A stretch of DNA of 64,000 nt from Oceaniferula marina. Its GTDB lineage: Bacteria > Verrucomicrobiota > Verrucomicrobiia > Verrucomicrobiales > Akkermansiaceae. The notes beneath the pieces were generated by a model. The model was given only the letters and a program-made list of their open reading frames with translations, had not been told where the DNA came from and searched no databases. This document shows, piece by piece, positions 1-8,712 of this stretch; the first letter of the stretch is position 1, and each line of letters begins with the position of its first letter. The stretch is taken from contig NZ_JACBAZ010000004.1 in NCBI RefSeq assembly GCF_013391475.1, positions 124,001 through 188,000 on the forward strand, read 5' to 3'. The position numbers and the translations under genes were made by a program.

Positions 1-83
1 GAGCCTCTGCCATCGGGCTTCGACAAGTGTTTCCAGTACAGACAAATAAAACTGACTTTTTCGCGGACATGAGACTCCCTTGT

Positions 84-133
84 AAAAAATTGTGGCATAG
101 GGTGCAAGCGTAAGCTGCCCCTATGCCACAATT
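84..133 (-). terminator. Intrinsic terminator after the large lipoprotein gene
   Basis: A perfect 14-base inverted repeat (arms AATTGTGGCATAGG and CCTATGCCACAATT) lies 20 bases past the stop codon of the lipoprotein gene. Read on the minus strand the hairpin is followed by six T residues, as expected for a Rho-independent terminator. The first 80 bases of the window show no gene. Confidence 0.8.
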
Positions 134-152
134 ATTGATTCAACCAATTTGA

Positions 153-2390
153 CTACTTCGCTTTCAGCTGGAATGAGATCCGCTGACGGCCGTCTTCCTT
201 GCGGGTATGGAGCGTCATTTCGTCAAGCGACTCCAGAGACTTAAGCGCTTTCACAATCATTGGCTTATTGGTCGTAAAGTCCTCACGGGCACTCTCCGAG
301 GGAATCAATTCCTCGGCGTGTTTATCAACCAGTGTGAGCCACTCATTGGCATACTGGTTCAGCACCTTGAAATCGAACTTCATCCAGCAGCCTCGGCGTT
401 TGCTGTTATCGGACTGATATTTGGCAGCCAAACTCTCCGAGAACATCTTGGATGTGGAGGCAAAGAACAAGTCGTCACTGACGGACACCGAAGGAACAAA
501 ATCATCATTCTGGAATGGAATGGCCATAAACCAGGTTTTAAGATCATTTTTCTCACTGCTCATCGGCGCCTGCATCGGGATTTCTTCTCCGACCATTTCA
601 CTGACGGTCTTCAAGATCTTCTCAGCCGAAGTATTGATTTGCTTCCACGACGCCTGTAACTGGGAGCGGTCATCCACTTTGCTGACAAAACCAATCCGGG
701 GCATTTTCCCTTCATCCAACAGAACTTTGGGAACGTTTGGCACCTTGGGCAGCGATCCGTTAACATCAACCACCAAGGCAGACTCTCCACCAAGACCGGC
801 CGAAAGATCAGCACTCAAGGCCCGCCAAATACCCAGGGCATCATTTCGGAACGTGCCGTCAAACATCTCAACCCCTTGCTTGAATTCATTGAAGTCGGGA
901 TCATCGATATCCAAAGCCGCAACCCGCTTGGTTACCATATACGTGGTCTCGCCAAGCGTGTCCATGTATTCGAGCATCTTCTGCCCGTAGTCTTTGTCAT
1001 CTACCCAGTTTGCGAATAAGAGGGTCCCGCTACCATCCTCCAACGAGGAGAAGGTGTGGGGGGCATCAAGATCCAATGCCGGTGAATTCGAGCCACCAAC
1101 CACTTCAATCTTAATTCCATCTTCGAGATAAACCACTCCAGCCGAATCCGAAACGGTGAACAACGATGCCAATTTCTCACCCTGCTGACTCAAACTTTCC
1201 AGCAATACTTCAACGTCCTGTGTATCCCCGAGAGAAGAGGCGTCACCCAGGCCATCCTTCAAGCCGTTGGCAAAGGAGCCCACCATTCGATAAACAATGG
1301 AACTGAGGCTACCCACTCCATCCATGACATCAGCCTCACAGTATCCGACGGTCAGCAAATCCTTGCTTAAATAGGAATCAACAAATGCCATACTCTTATG
1401 GGCACAGAGGGAGTCCTCTGCCTTATCGACAAACACCAGATCCTCTTCGGACTGACCAAAGAAAGTAATCACGTAGTCGTCCATGATGCCATTCACAGCA
1501 ACAAAGCTCTTACTGGCCAGGGTCTTTTTGAATGCCTCGATGTCGGCGATATCGATCACCTCCTGCATTTCTTCGATCGTGTCATCGTCAATCTTTTCAG
1601 AGAGGATTTTGCCGTCCACCTTGTATCCGGAGAATTCAACATCACCTCGTTTGATCGTAATCGGTTCTGCCGCATCATCGAACATCATTTCCAAAATGGA
1701 AAAGCTTTGCTCCAGCTGAGCAAACACTTCCTCGCGGGTCTCTTCATCCGAAACTTTCGCTCCCTGATAATAAGAAGGCATGTCAAAAGACCCAAGCATT
1801 GCAGTCAGTTCCTTAGGAATGTCCTTCAGGTAGCCATCTTTGAACAAGGCTTCAAAATCCGGCTCAAAATCTTCACCGTCAGCGACAAATCCGTCCCCCA
1901 TCGCCACCCCCGTCCGGGCACCGTAATAAGCAAATCGCTCATACAGCTTCAATACCAGATCGAAAGCCTCTCCCGTACCTTTGCCATAAGCCGCAAAATA
2001 CTCTTCACTATAAGATGCCACTTGAGCGGCAAGCTCATCGGACTCCAGCAGGTCCGCCATGTCCATTCCCTCTTCTGCCATGCGTTGCATCAGAAATTCA
2101 CCCATGCCCGTCTGCATAAACTGCTCAAAGGCCTTGCGACCATTGTAAACCGCTCCATAGTACTGGATATCCTTGGGCAATCGTTTTGCAAAACCAAGCT
2201 TGGCAGCGCGTTCTTCAACACTCGCGCTCGGCTGAATGGGCGCAGCTTTGGGGGCATCCGGAACATTCACTTCAGATGCAGGAGCTTCAGGGGAAGGTGC
2301 GGACGTATCCTCAGCCTTGGGCTTGTCTTTACATGCCGACAAGGCAACAACACCTGATAGCAACGGAATAAGAATATATTTACGTTTCAT
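153..2390 (-). CDS. Large putative lipoprotein, function unknown
   Basis: Predicted 745-residue exported lipoprotein. I chose the ATG that gives an N-terminus starting MKRKYILIPLL, which has a basic n-region, a hydrophobic core and the lipobox LSAC; Cys20 would be lipidated. The longer reading frame upstream would bury this signal. After the lipobox comes a low-complexity Pro/Ala/Glu linker (to about residue 60), then an acidic globular region with no motif I recognise. The mature protein is probably membrane-anchored in the periplasm or outer membrane. It stands alone: mutM is divergent on one side and a strong terminator lies at its 3' end. No family assignment is offered; it may belong to a Verrucomicrobiota-specific group. 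Confidence 0.85.
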   Translation of the reverse strand: MKRKYILIPLLSGVVALSACKDKPKAEDTSAPSPEAPASEVNVPDAPKAAPIQPSASVEERAAKLGFAKRLPKDIQYYGAVYNGRKAFEQFMQTGMGEFLMQRMAEEGMDMADLLESDELAAQVASYSEEYFAAYGKGTGEAFDLVLKLYERFAYYGARTGVAMGDGFVADGEDFEPDFEALFKDGYLKDIPKELTAMLGSFDMPSYYQGAKVSDEETREEVFAQLEQSFSILEMMFDDAAEPITIKRGDVEFSGYKVDGKILSEKIDDDTIEEMQEVIDIADIEAFKKTLASKSFVAVNGIMDDYVITFFGQSEEDLVFVDKAEDSLCAHKSMAFVDSYLSKDLLTVGYCEADVMDGVGSLSSIVYRMVGSFANGLKDGLGDASSLGDTQDVEVLLESLSQQGEKLASLFTVSDSAGVVYLEDGIKIEVVGGSNSPALDLDAPHTFSSLEDGSGTLLFANWVDDKDYGQKMLEYMDTLGETTYMVTKRVAALDIDDPDFNEFKQGVEMFDGTFRNDALGIWRALSADLSAGLGGESALVVDVNGSLPKVPNVPKVLLDEGKMPRIGFVSKVDDRSQLQASWKQINTSAEKILKTVSEMVGEEIPMQAPMSSEKNDLKTWFMAIPFQNDDFVPSVSVSDDLFFASTSKMFSESLAAKYQSDNSKRRGCWMKFDFKVLNQYANEWLTLVDKHAEELIPSESAREDFTTNKPMIVKALKSLESLDEMTLHTRKEDGRQRISFQLKAK

Positions 2391-2531
2391 ACTGGCGCGA
2401 TTAACTGTCATTCGCCTCCGATTTACAATTATAAAACAAACGATTTTTTGGAGTGGTGTCACCCCCATTGCTGCCCCAGACAGTCACAATCTTCACTGGG
2501 ATCTCGAAAAGAAGAAGCTATATTCCACATC

Positions 2532-3353
2532 ATGCCCGAACTCCCAGAAGTTGAAACCACCCGGAGAGGAATCGCCCCCTATCTGATCAAGCACCGCATC
2601 ACGGATCTGGAAGTTCGCAACCCCAATATGAGGTGGCCTATCGAAGCTGATGTTTTCGAAATGAAAAATCAAACCATCACCGAAGTGGGGCGCCGGGCCA
2701 AGTATCTCTTGTTACACGCCCAATCCGGAACATTGATCCTCCACCTTGGAATGTCCGGCAGCACCCGGATCTCCGGCCGTGATGAACCCTACAAAAAACA
2801 CGACCACTTTATCCTCCAACTAGACAGCGGCCTCGACCTCAGACTCCATGACCCACGCCGCTTTGGAGCCGTGTTATGGCACCAGCATTGCGACGGACCC
2901 CTCTTTGAGCACCCGCGACTCAAAGACCTCGGCCCGGAACCCTTGGGGGATACCTTCACACCTTCCTATCTGATCAACTCGTGCCACGGAAAATCCTGCA
3001 CCATCAAACAACACATCATGAACAACCGAACGGTCGTCGGGGTTGGCAACATCTATGCTTGCGAGGCTCTCTTTCGCAGTGGAATTCGACCGAGTCGAGC
3101 GGCAGGAAACATCTCAGCCATTCGGCTCTCCAACTTATGTCAGGACATTCGCAGTGTTCTATCCGAAGCGATTGAACAAGGGGGCACTACCCTCCGAGAC
3201 TTCCTCAATCAAGATGGAAAACCCGGCTACTTCAAACAGAAGCTCAAAGTCTACGGCCGTGAAAGCCAAGCCTGCGATCAATGTTCTTCAGCCATTCGCA
3301 AAACCACCATCGGACAGAGATCGACCTTTTTCTGTCCTCAGTGCCAGCGATAA
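2532..3353 (+). CDS. mutM: Formamidopyrimidine-DNA glycosylase (Fpg)
   Basis: Bifunctional base-excision repair enzyme that removes oxidised purines such as 8-oxoguanine and cuts the abasic site. The start is fixed by the invariant N-terminus MPELPEVETTRRGI: after Met removal Pro1 is the Schiff-base nucleophile and Glu2 the general acid. The 273-residue length is normal. The C-terminal zinc finger is intact (CDQC near residue 248 and CPQC at the end, about 17 residues apart). Other family features are visible: HLGMSGS, the DPRRFG loop and GVGNIYACEALF before the helix-two-turn-helix. Upstream longer in-frame starts are not conserved and were rejected. There is no Shine-Dalgarno sequence before the ATG. 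Confidence 0.97.
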   Translation: MPELPEVETTRRGIAPYLIKHRITDLEVRNPNMRWPIEADVFEMKNQTITEVGRRAKYLLLHAQSGTLILHLGMSGSTRISGRDEPYKKHDHFILQLDSGLDLRLHDPRRFGAVLWHQHCDGPLFEHPRLKDLGPEPLGDTFTPSYLINSCHGKSCTIKQHIMNNRTVVGVGNIYACEALFRSGIRPSRAAGNISAIRLSNLCQDIRSVLSEAIEQGGTTLRDFLNQDGKPGYFKQKLKVYGRESQACDQCSSAIRKTTIGQRSTFFCPQCQR

Positions 3354-3408
3354 AATCACGACCCGTCAGAAAAAATGTATTTTTTCGAAAGAAGGTGCAC
3401 GCATCGGC

Positions 3409-3436
3409 TTGACAAATACTCCGAATCACGCACATT
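3409..3436 (+). promoter_or_regulatory. Candidate sigma-70-type promoter for tRNA-Leu
   Basis: A consensus -35 box TTGACA (3409-3414) is followed after 16 bases by the weak -10 box CACATT (3431-3436), about 21 bases before the tRNA 5' end. The -35 is perfect but the -10 is poor, so this is only a candidate. Confidence 0.45.
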
Positions 3437-3457
3437 CACCGCCGTCGCAGCGACAAT

Positions 3458-3539
3458 GCCGGCGTGGCGGAATTGGTAGACGCGCGTGATTCAAAATCAT
3501 GTTTCTTCGGAAGTAAGGGTTCGAGTCCCTTCGCCGGTA
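3458..3539 (+). tRNA. tRNA-Leu (anticodon CAA)
   Basis: The class II fold can be drawn by eye. The acceptor stem is GCCGGCG with CGCCGGT (G1-U72 wobble) and discriminator A73. The D-arm contains GAATTGGTAGAC. The anticodon stem CGTGA/TCATG encloses the loop TTCAAAA, with CAA at positions 34-36, reading UUG codons. A variable arm with a TTCG loop (CTTCGGAAG) and the T-arm GGGTTCGAGTCCC follow. CCA is not encoded: the base after A73 is T. It sits between mutM and the convergent hemF homologue. Confidence 0.96.
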
Positions 3540-3663
3540 TTTTTATTTTATCTGCATGCGACCTCAGGGCATAACCTCCCCCCTTCGGGCCCTAGGGGCT
3601 GTTTAAACTGTTTAAGCCGTCTCTGCTGTTTCAGACGTTTTGCTTGGCTTTCCGCCGACAGCT

Positions 3664-4707
3664 TCACTTCTCCTCGCGGATCACGCCGTGGTTTGCCACG
3701 GTTGGAGGCTCAACACCCCCCGAAGCCAATAGCTTTAGAGACTCAGGGAATTGTTGATAATGCTCTCTGACCACTTTTGCCAAGCCCAGGCGAACATCAT
3801 CATCCACCACACAGATGTCTTCAGCGGGAAAAACGTCCAAAATACGGTCCAGTAGTTTTTGATGCAACACAGGCAAGCGCTCACGCCACGACTGCAGCAA
3901 GCCCTTACTCACCCGGGCAGGCAAGGATCCCATAATCCCCAAATCATTCTGGTCATGCACCAACAACCCGGATGTGGTTCCCCGATCCAAAGTCAACACC
4001 TGCAATAAATAAAGGGTATGATAAGCCAACTGCTGCTTGCGGGCAGACGCATCAACCGGTCTAGCTTCAGCTTGCACAGAACCAACCATGCCAAGGTAAC
4101 AATCCACAACTGCCCGACCCAGTCGTTTTGCCAATTGCCGGTCAGCCAACGCGTCATCCGTTCGGTATTGCTCCAGGTAAAAATGCACCACCCCCCGGTG
4201 CCTCTGCATCGCAGGGATAAAAAAATACCGGTCCCCTTGGATCAAGGCTTGCTGATACGGCTCTGGAGCCTCTTTTTTCAAGCACGCTTGAAACCTCCGC
4301 ACATGATCCGTATTGACATGGGAGGGGTTTAAATCAGCCATGATACGCCAGTAGCCATCCCTTCCAACAGAATCTGTTTTCATCTCTGTCCAGCTAATAT
4401 GCATGTGCATCGATGGCGCATACGGGTGCTCCGGATGAATAATGGCGGACAGCGCAGTGGCTGATGATAGCTTTTTCAATGGGTCATCAAGATAATGAAC
4501 CTGTGAAACATTGACTGAAGCCCGGTTATAAACCTCACCAGCCCCACACATGTAGCGAGAACCTCCTCCATGCCGCCCCTCGTCTCTCATCCACTGTACA
4601 CAGGTAAAAGAAGAGCCTCTATTCAGAGCCTCCAAACCCGACACGAGACGGAGCTGCAAGTCCGATACCAAATGCTTGGCTTTTTCTGCATCTCCAGAAA
4701 CCTTCAT
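3664..4707 (-). CDS. Divergent HemF-type coproporphyrinogen III oxidase homologue
   Basis: 347-residue protein recognisable as a homologue of oxygen-dependent coproporphyrinogen III oxidase (HemF), which makes protoporphyrinogen IX in haem synthesis. Matches to the family run in order: MRDEGRHGGGSRY (family REAGGGGRSR), then HPEHPYAPSMHMHI (HPHNPYVPTSHANV), YFFIPAMQRHRGVVHFYLEQY ([23 protein letters not shown] region) and a C-terminal LTLDRGTTSGLL (WDRGTLFGL). Hallmark stretches are changed: the WWFGGGxDLTP loop has become YWRIMADLNPSHV and the FFDDL acidic pair is FYLEQ. It may therefore be a paralogue with altered substrate or lost activity, and I withhold the gene symbol. It stands alone, convergent with tRNA-Leu. 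No Shine-Dalgarno sequence is seen. Confidence 0.75.
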   Translation of the reverse strand: MKVSGDAEKAKHLVSDLQLRLVSGLEALNRGSSFTCVQWMRDEGRHGGGSRYMCGAGEVYNRASVNVSQVHYLDDPLKKLSSATALSAIIHPEHPYAPSMHMHISWTEMKTDSVGRDGYWRIMADLNPSHVNTDHVRRFQACLKKEAPEPYQQALIQGDRYFFIPAMQRHRGVVHFYLEQYRTDDALADRQLAKRLGRAVVDCYLGMVGSVQAEARPVDASARKQQLAYHTLYLLQVLTLDRGTTSGLLVHDQNDLGIMGSLPARVSKGLLQSWRERLPVLHQKLLDRILDVFPAEDICVVDDDVRLGLAKVVREHYQQFPESLKLLASGGVEPPTVANHGVIREEK

Positions 4708-4756
4708 AACGCAACAGCACTATCTGAATGAACCAAACTCAGGCCAGCAAAGATTT

Positions 4757-6082
4757 TCAAACTTCCTCAGCCTCATCTGCATCCTGCTCCGATTCAGCCC
4801 TTTCAGACTCCTCGGAAGCGCCGGATTCCTCTGGGGCTGCGGATGCCTCCAGCGGACGAATGCCATACCAATGGTGGTCGAGAATTTCTAGCAATTCCAA
4901 GCGATACCCCTTCCCCCCTTTATTTTCCCGGTGATAACGCATCTTCACTCTGACCCGATGATAGCGGGCAGGATCAATGCGGCCGATCGGCATGCCAAAG
5001 GCGTCACGAAGAACCTCACCCGAGGTCAGATCTTCAGCATCAAGCAAACCCTGAATAGCCCGCCCCATATCACTATCAATCAATACACTGACAGGAACAG
5101 AGGCCATACCCCGAAATTCGTCCTTCACATACATCGTCGGTTTATAGAACACCAAACTCATTTCTTTTTGCTCGAAATCTTCATCCACATCCCTCACTCG
5201 CATGTACAGCCGGAACTCGCCCTCCGCGCCATCATCAGAAGCGGCAAACAAAGACCATGAAAGCTCATCATAACGGACCAGAAACTTCCAATCCAGCTTC
5301 CACCCTTGGCTCGTTTCAATCAACACCGCCTCCCAGACCTCTTCGCGGTCGTTCTTAAACAGCACCCCGATGACCGTTTCTGCAAATCCATCCAACAACT
5401 TAGCATCAATAATCCGAACCCGACTTTGTGAAGAAGAAAACCCAAGAACATCCTGGTAGTAACGGTTCATCTCGCCGGTAAGCTTCACACCTTGATACAC
5501 ATATTGGGAACGTGCCGCCGTCGTCGCAGCCTGCAGAAATCCCTGCATCACATTCCGGCACTCAGGCAAGGCCGCCTCCACCAACCTCTGCCGCTTTTGC
5601 AGTTCCAGTTCCTGAGCTCTACGGGCGTCTTCTATCCGCTGTGCCCCCTGCTGATCATCCTCCTCACTTCCCTCTCCGGACATCCTGACAGCCACAACAA
5701 TCACCAGCATCAACACCAACCACGCAGCGACAAACAGCCAGCGCTTGCTGCCTCCGTGCCCCTTCCGTTTCGTCCGCTTGACTCTCCCTTGGCGACTTTC
5801 TTTCTGGGCGTCCATGGTCGCCATGGTGGCCTCATAAATCTGTTGCGTGTCGTGGTTCACGCCATGCAATTTGCTCGACACTCTGGGCTTCAGACTTACG
5901 CCAGATGAAACCTCAGGCACCTCCATTTCAGGAAAACCTTCCAAGCCCGCCCCTGCCAGGATCTTCCCCGTAGGAGGGTTCCCACAAATAGGACAACGTT
6001 GATCCTTGGGGTCTTTAAGAACAGCCTCAAAAAGCGCTCCACACTCCAAACAATGATAATAACCTTTGATCAATCCAGCCAT
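4757..6082 (-). CDS. Zinc-ribbon single-pass membrane protein, function unknown
   Basis: 441 residues. The N-terminus holds a zinc ribbon (CLEC at about 11-14 and CPIC at about 30-33) in the style of rubredoxin-like or FmdB-type ribbons. A basic stretch then leads into one transmembrane helix (RWLFVAAWLVLMLVIVVAV, about residues 113-132), followed by a short helical, Gln/Arg-rich segment and a C-terminal globular domain of about 250 residues. The C-terminus is Glu/Ala/Ser-rich. The ribbon side should be cytoplasmic. The stop of the upstream gene lies only 6 bases before this start, and the two products share topology and a weakly similar C-terminal domain (both have a KLDW motif), so they look like tandem paralogues in one operon. 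Function unknown. Confidence 0.85.
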   Translation of the reverse strand: MAGLIKGYYHCLECGALFEAVLKDPKDQRCPICGNPPTGKILAGAGLEGFPEMEVPEVSSGVSLKPRVSSKLHGVNHDTQQIYEATMATMDAQKESRQGRVKRTKRKGHGGSKRWLFVAAWLVLMLVIVVAVRMSGEGSEEDDQQGAQRIEDARRAQELELQKRQRLVEAALPECRNVMQGFLQAATTAARSQYVYQGVKLTGEMNRYYQDVLGFSSSQSRVRIIDAKLLDGFAETVIGVLFKNDREEVWEAVLIETSQGWKLDWKFLVRYDELSWSLFAASDDGAEGEFRLYMRVRDVDEDFEQKEMSLVFYKPTMYVKDEFRGMASVPVSVLIDSDMGRAIQGLLDAEDLTSGEVLRDAFGMPIGRIDPARYHRVRVKMRYHRENKGGKGYRLELLEILDHHWYGIRPLEASAAPEESGASEESERAESEQDADEAEEV

Positions 6083-6088
6083 ATTCTA

Positions 6089-7363
6089 TCAGGGGGTTAC
6101 CCATTCAGGGTTCACCAATTCCACCAGATCCAGCTGGTTAGGCAAGGCTACTTTCTCATTTATCCGGACTTTCACCGTCACTCGTTTGTCCTTCTTTAAA
6201 CTTACGACAAAACTACCGTGATCTAAAATGGCCTTCAAGCGACGATCCAACTCGGAACCTTTCGGCGCATACCCCCACATGTGATGCATTTTATCGGCAG
6301 AAAACAACATATACGCGGAATGCTCACGGTCGTTGTAAACACCTGCATAATAATCATGTTGTTTGCGAATCAAACAACGCAACAAGACCGAGTCATCGTA
6401 AATGGCTGTTGGCAATTCAGACTTGGGGCGAGGACTCAACTCCGATGCAGAAACCACACCCAACTCCCGTTCTTCGTTCGAATTCGCTCCCGCCCGTTTT
6501 TCCATGACCTCACGAATCGACAATAATGACACCTCAGACCAGCCCGTCGTTGCCTGCCAATCCAATTTCAACTCCCCCTCCTCACGCGTGAAGTAAGCTC
6601 TAAAAGGAAAAAACTCCTGATTTCGACCTTTAAAAATCAAATACGCAGTCTGGTCGGTATGACCAATGTCCCATGCTTGTTTGCTTCCAGCACCGAGATG
6701 GGGGTCAACGCGGCTATCCCAATGAGGAGCCAATGCCAGATATTGGTCCGGGTTTCTTACCCACTGGCTTCTCGCCTCCAGGTCGGACGCCTCGGTGAAG
6801 GAGGTCAACACCTTCAGTGCCTGCTTCCCAATAACACCCGAACGGTCACGAAACCATTTTTCCGGACTTCCCGCATAGGGGTCCTTCTTTTCTTCCACTG
6901 GAGGAGGAACTTCCTCTGCCTTCACAGTAGCTCCACCAAAAGCACCTCTAAGGGTCACGCCACCAACCACAACCAACACCACAGTCAGCCCTCCGAGCAC
7001 CAGAGATTTCCACCCGATCGAAAACGATTGCCCCCATTCCTCTTCCTGCTGCTCCGCTTGATCCGGACGAGCGGCAAGTTTTTCAAACTTCGCTTTGTCC
7101 ACCTTGATTCGCTCCTTGCCGGGGTCAACCGAGCGCTCCAATCGCAAAACCTCTTCCTGTTCGGTCTCCTGCAATTGTGCAGTCGAAGGCACGGCTACAG
7201 CCACACGGGGTTCCGGACGAATTTCGCGAGGCTGGGCTACCTGCGCATCAGCTTGGGACTCCTCACCCGAAACGATCAACCGGGCCCCTCCTTTCTGAAT
7301 CACCTTGGATTCGTCATCGGTTTCGCCTGGAGCAAGGCCTTGGTCTTCATCACAGTTACTCAT
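6089..7363 (-). CDS. Single-pass membrane protein, function unknown, paired with the zinc-ribbon protein
   Basis: 424 residues from the ATG at 7363; an upstream TTG would add only six residues. The N-terminal about 145 residues are polar, acidic and probably cytoplasmic, with no zinc ribbon. One transmembrane helix follows (SLVLGGLTVVLVVVGGVTL), then a proline/glutamate linker and a C-terminal domain containing GELKLDWQATTGWSEVSLLSI. This resembles WKLDWKFLVRYDELSW in the neighbour 6 bases downstream. Shared topology, shared motif and tight spacing suggest a duplicated pair that may form one membrane complex. I recognise no catalytic motif. Confidence 0.83.
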   Translation of the reverse strand: MSNCDEDQGLAPGETDDESKVIQKGGARLIVSGEESQADAQVAQPREIRPEPRVAVAVPSTAQLQETEQEEVLRLERSVDPGKERIKVDKAKFEKLAARPDQAEQQEEEWGQSFSIGWKSLVLGGLTVVLVVVGGVTLRGAFGGATVKAEEVPPPVEEKKDPYAGSPEKWFRDRSGVIGKQALKVLTSFTEASDLEARSQWVRNPDQYLALAPHWDSRVDPHLGAGSKQAWDIGHTDQTAYLIFKGRNQEFFPFRAYFTREEGELKLDWQATTGWSEVSLLSIREVMEKRAGANSNEERELGVVSASELSPRPKSELPTAIYDDSVLLRCLIRKQHDYYAGVYNDREHSAYMLFSADKMHHMWGYAPKGSELDRRLKAILDHGSFVVSLKKDKRVTVKVRINEKVALPNQLDLVELVNPEWVTP

Positions 7364-7474
7364 GTTGTGAGAGTAAAACAACCCATTTCACGGCATCTGG
7401 CAAGCCTCCCTTTCAGGGATTTGACTCCTCGCTGCGATCTCTCCAAAAAAAATGTCCTTTGCATCCACCTCAGC

Positions 7475-8401
7475 TTACATCAACCGTGGAGCCCCACCTT
7501 TGACTCCCCCCTTGGGACCTCCTTGAGCTCCCGGTCGGCCTCCTCCCCGCTTATCCCCGGGAGTCGAAGGACCCTTACCGTGAGGGCCTTTCCCTCTCCT
7601 TGGCTTTGCCTCATTCGGATGTGGGCCATGGCGACGCATTCGGTCGTGGGCTCTACGAATGTCCTCCGGCTTAATTTCGCCATCGCCATCAACATCCAAT
7701 CGCTCGAACAATAATTTGCGGCGCTCTTCCGGGATACGGTCCACCCATGGCATGCTCGAATATTCCGAGTAATCGAGGCCTCCGCTCTGGTTGGTGTCGT
7801 ATTTATGAATGTCAAGATGAGGCATCCCCCGCCCAGGCCCATGCATGGCACGTTTGACCTCACCCTTCTGGATTTTTTGATCTTGATTGCGGTCCAGACG
7901 ACGGAACATCCTGCGCCGCTCGGCATCCTCCATTTTGGCAAAGAAAGAAATCTTGGAAAACTCTTCGTAATCGATAGCCCCCGACTTGTCCGTGTCGTGC
8001 TGGTCGAATTCATCCTCAATCGACTTGGTCCAGCGAGGCGGCTTCGGCTTCAGCTCACTCATGTCCAGCTTTCCATCTTTATTGCGATCCAAATAGGAAA
8101 ACAAGCGGCGCCTCTTTTGATCATCGATCCGAGCCAAACGTGGCGATTGGGAAAATTCTTCAAAGGTCAAAAAACCATCACCGTCGAGATCCAAGGCCTT
8201 GAAATCAATCGAGGCGTCCGGGCGACCAGGCCGGTCCTGCCCAGGGCGTGGTTTGCCGCCCTTGCGCTCCGCCCCTCGCCCGTCCCCCTCGCGTGCCTTT
8301 TCCTGGGGAAAAGCTGAGAGGTCGCCCATGGTAACAACAAGTAATGACAGCGTCGTTATGACACTGTTCAACAAAGTCGCGCTGGAAGCTAAATTGAGCA
8401 T
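7475..8401 (-). CDS. Exported protein with six EF-hand calcium-binding motifs
   Basis: 308 residues. A hydrophobic N-terminus (about 5-26) looks like a signal peptide. Six EF-hand loops can be read: DLDGDGFLTFEE (71-82), DRNKDGKLDMSE (105-116), DTDKSGAIDYEE (136-147), DRNQDQKIQKGE (170-181), DTNQSGGLDYSE (202-213) and DVDGDGEIKPED (236-247). They fall into three pairs repeating every 65-66 residues, each joined by a segment ending in an RRxLF-type motif, so the protein grew by duplication of an EF-hand pair. Loop 4 has Gln instead of Gly at position 6 and may bind weakly. The C-terminal 50 residues are Gly/Pro/Lys-rich and probably disordered. A role as a periplasmic or surface calcium-binding protein is an inference. 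Confidence 0.9.
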   Translation of the reverse strand: MLNLASSATLLNSVITTLSLLVVTMGDLSAFPQEKAREGDGRGAERKGGKPRPGQDRPGRPDASIDFKALDLDGDGFLTFEEFSQSPRLARIDDQKRRRLFSYLDRNKDGKLDMSELKPKPPRWTKSIEDEFDQHDTDKSGAIDYEEFSKISFFAKMEDAERRRMFRRLDRNQDQKIQKGEVKRAMHGPGRGMPHLDIHKYDTNQSGGLDYSEYSSMPWVDRIPEERRKLLFERLDVDGDGEIKPEDIRRAHDRMRRHGPHPNEAKPRRGKGPHGKGPSTPGDKRGGGRPGAQGGPKGGVKGGAPRLM

Positions 8402-8712
8402 TCTGTCTATTGGATTACGTTGAACGCAGGGTGATATTGTCAGGTGATTTTCGTGTTTAACCAGGCTGAGGTTTCAGCAAAGCCCTCGACAGCACAGTCA
8501 TTAGCTCGCCTGAAATCCGCCCCTCTCGGCAACCATCACCGACAAAGAACATAAAAACTTCCAAGACAAACATCTGACCTGCACCAGCATCTTGCCGACA
8601 CCGCACGGGTGCTGTCAATGCCGCTTTAACCCCATCCAGACAAAAGAGTTGTGTCTCAGCCCCTTTTTTTTGAGTTGTTTGCCAGCCTGTTAACACCTAT
8701 CTCAACTCCGCG
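8402..8712. other. Divergent intergenic region between the EF-hand gene and metF
   Basis: 311 bases that must hold both promoters. A run of eight T residues follows CCCC at about 8662-8673. I found no convincing promoter pair, gene or structured RNA. A short open frame on the minus strand (8457-8696) has no recognisable features and was not called. A GGCAACC heptamer near 8528 is reminiscent of SAM riboswitches, but the other conserved elements are missing. Confidence 0.5.

Noticed and set aside
1398-2357. 319-residue open frame antisense to the large lipoprotein gene
   Set aside because: The opposite strand has a lipobox, a consistent full-length frame and a terminator; the antisense frame has none of these.
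8500-8660. Possible SAM-type riboswitch before metF
   Set aside because: A GGCAACC heptamer preceded by GAAATCC is present and metF is a plausible target, but the closing P1 stem and the remaining conserved SAM-I/IV elements could not be found. A covariance-model search would settle it.
8457-8696. 79-residue open frame on the minus strand upstream of metF
   Set aside because: No recognisable domain and no start signal; it lies in a divergent promoter region and uses rare-looking codons.
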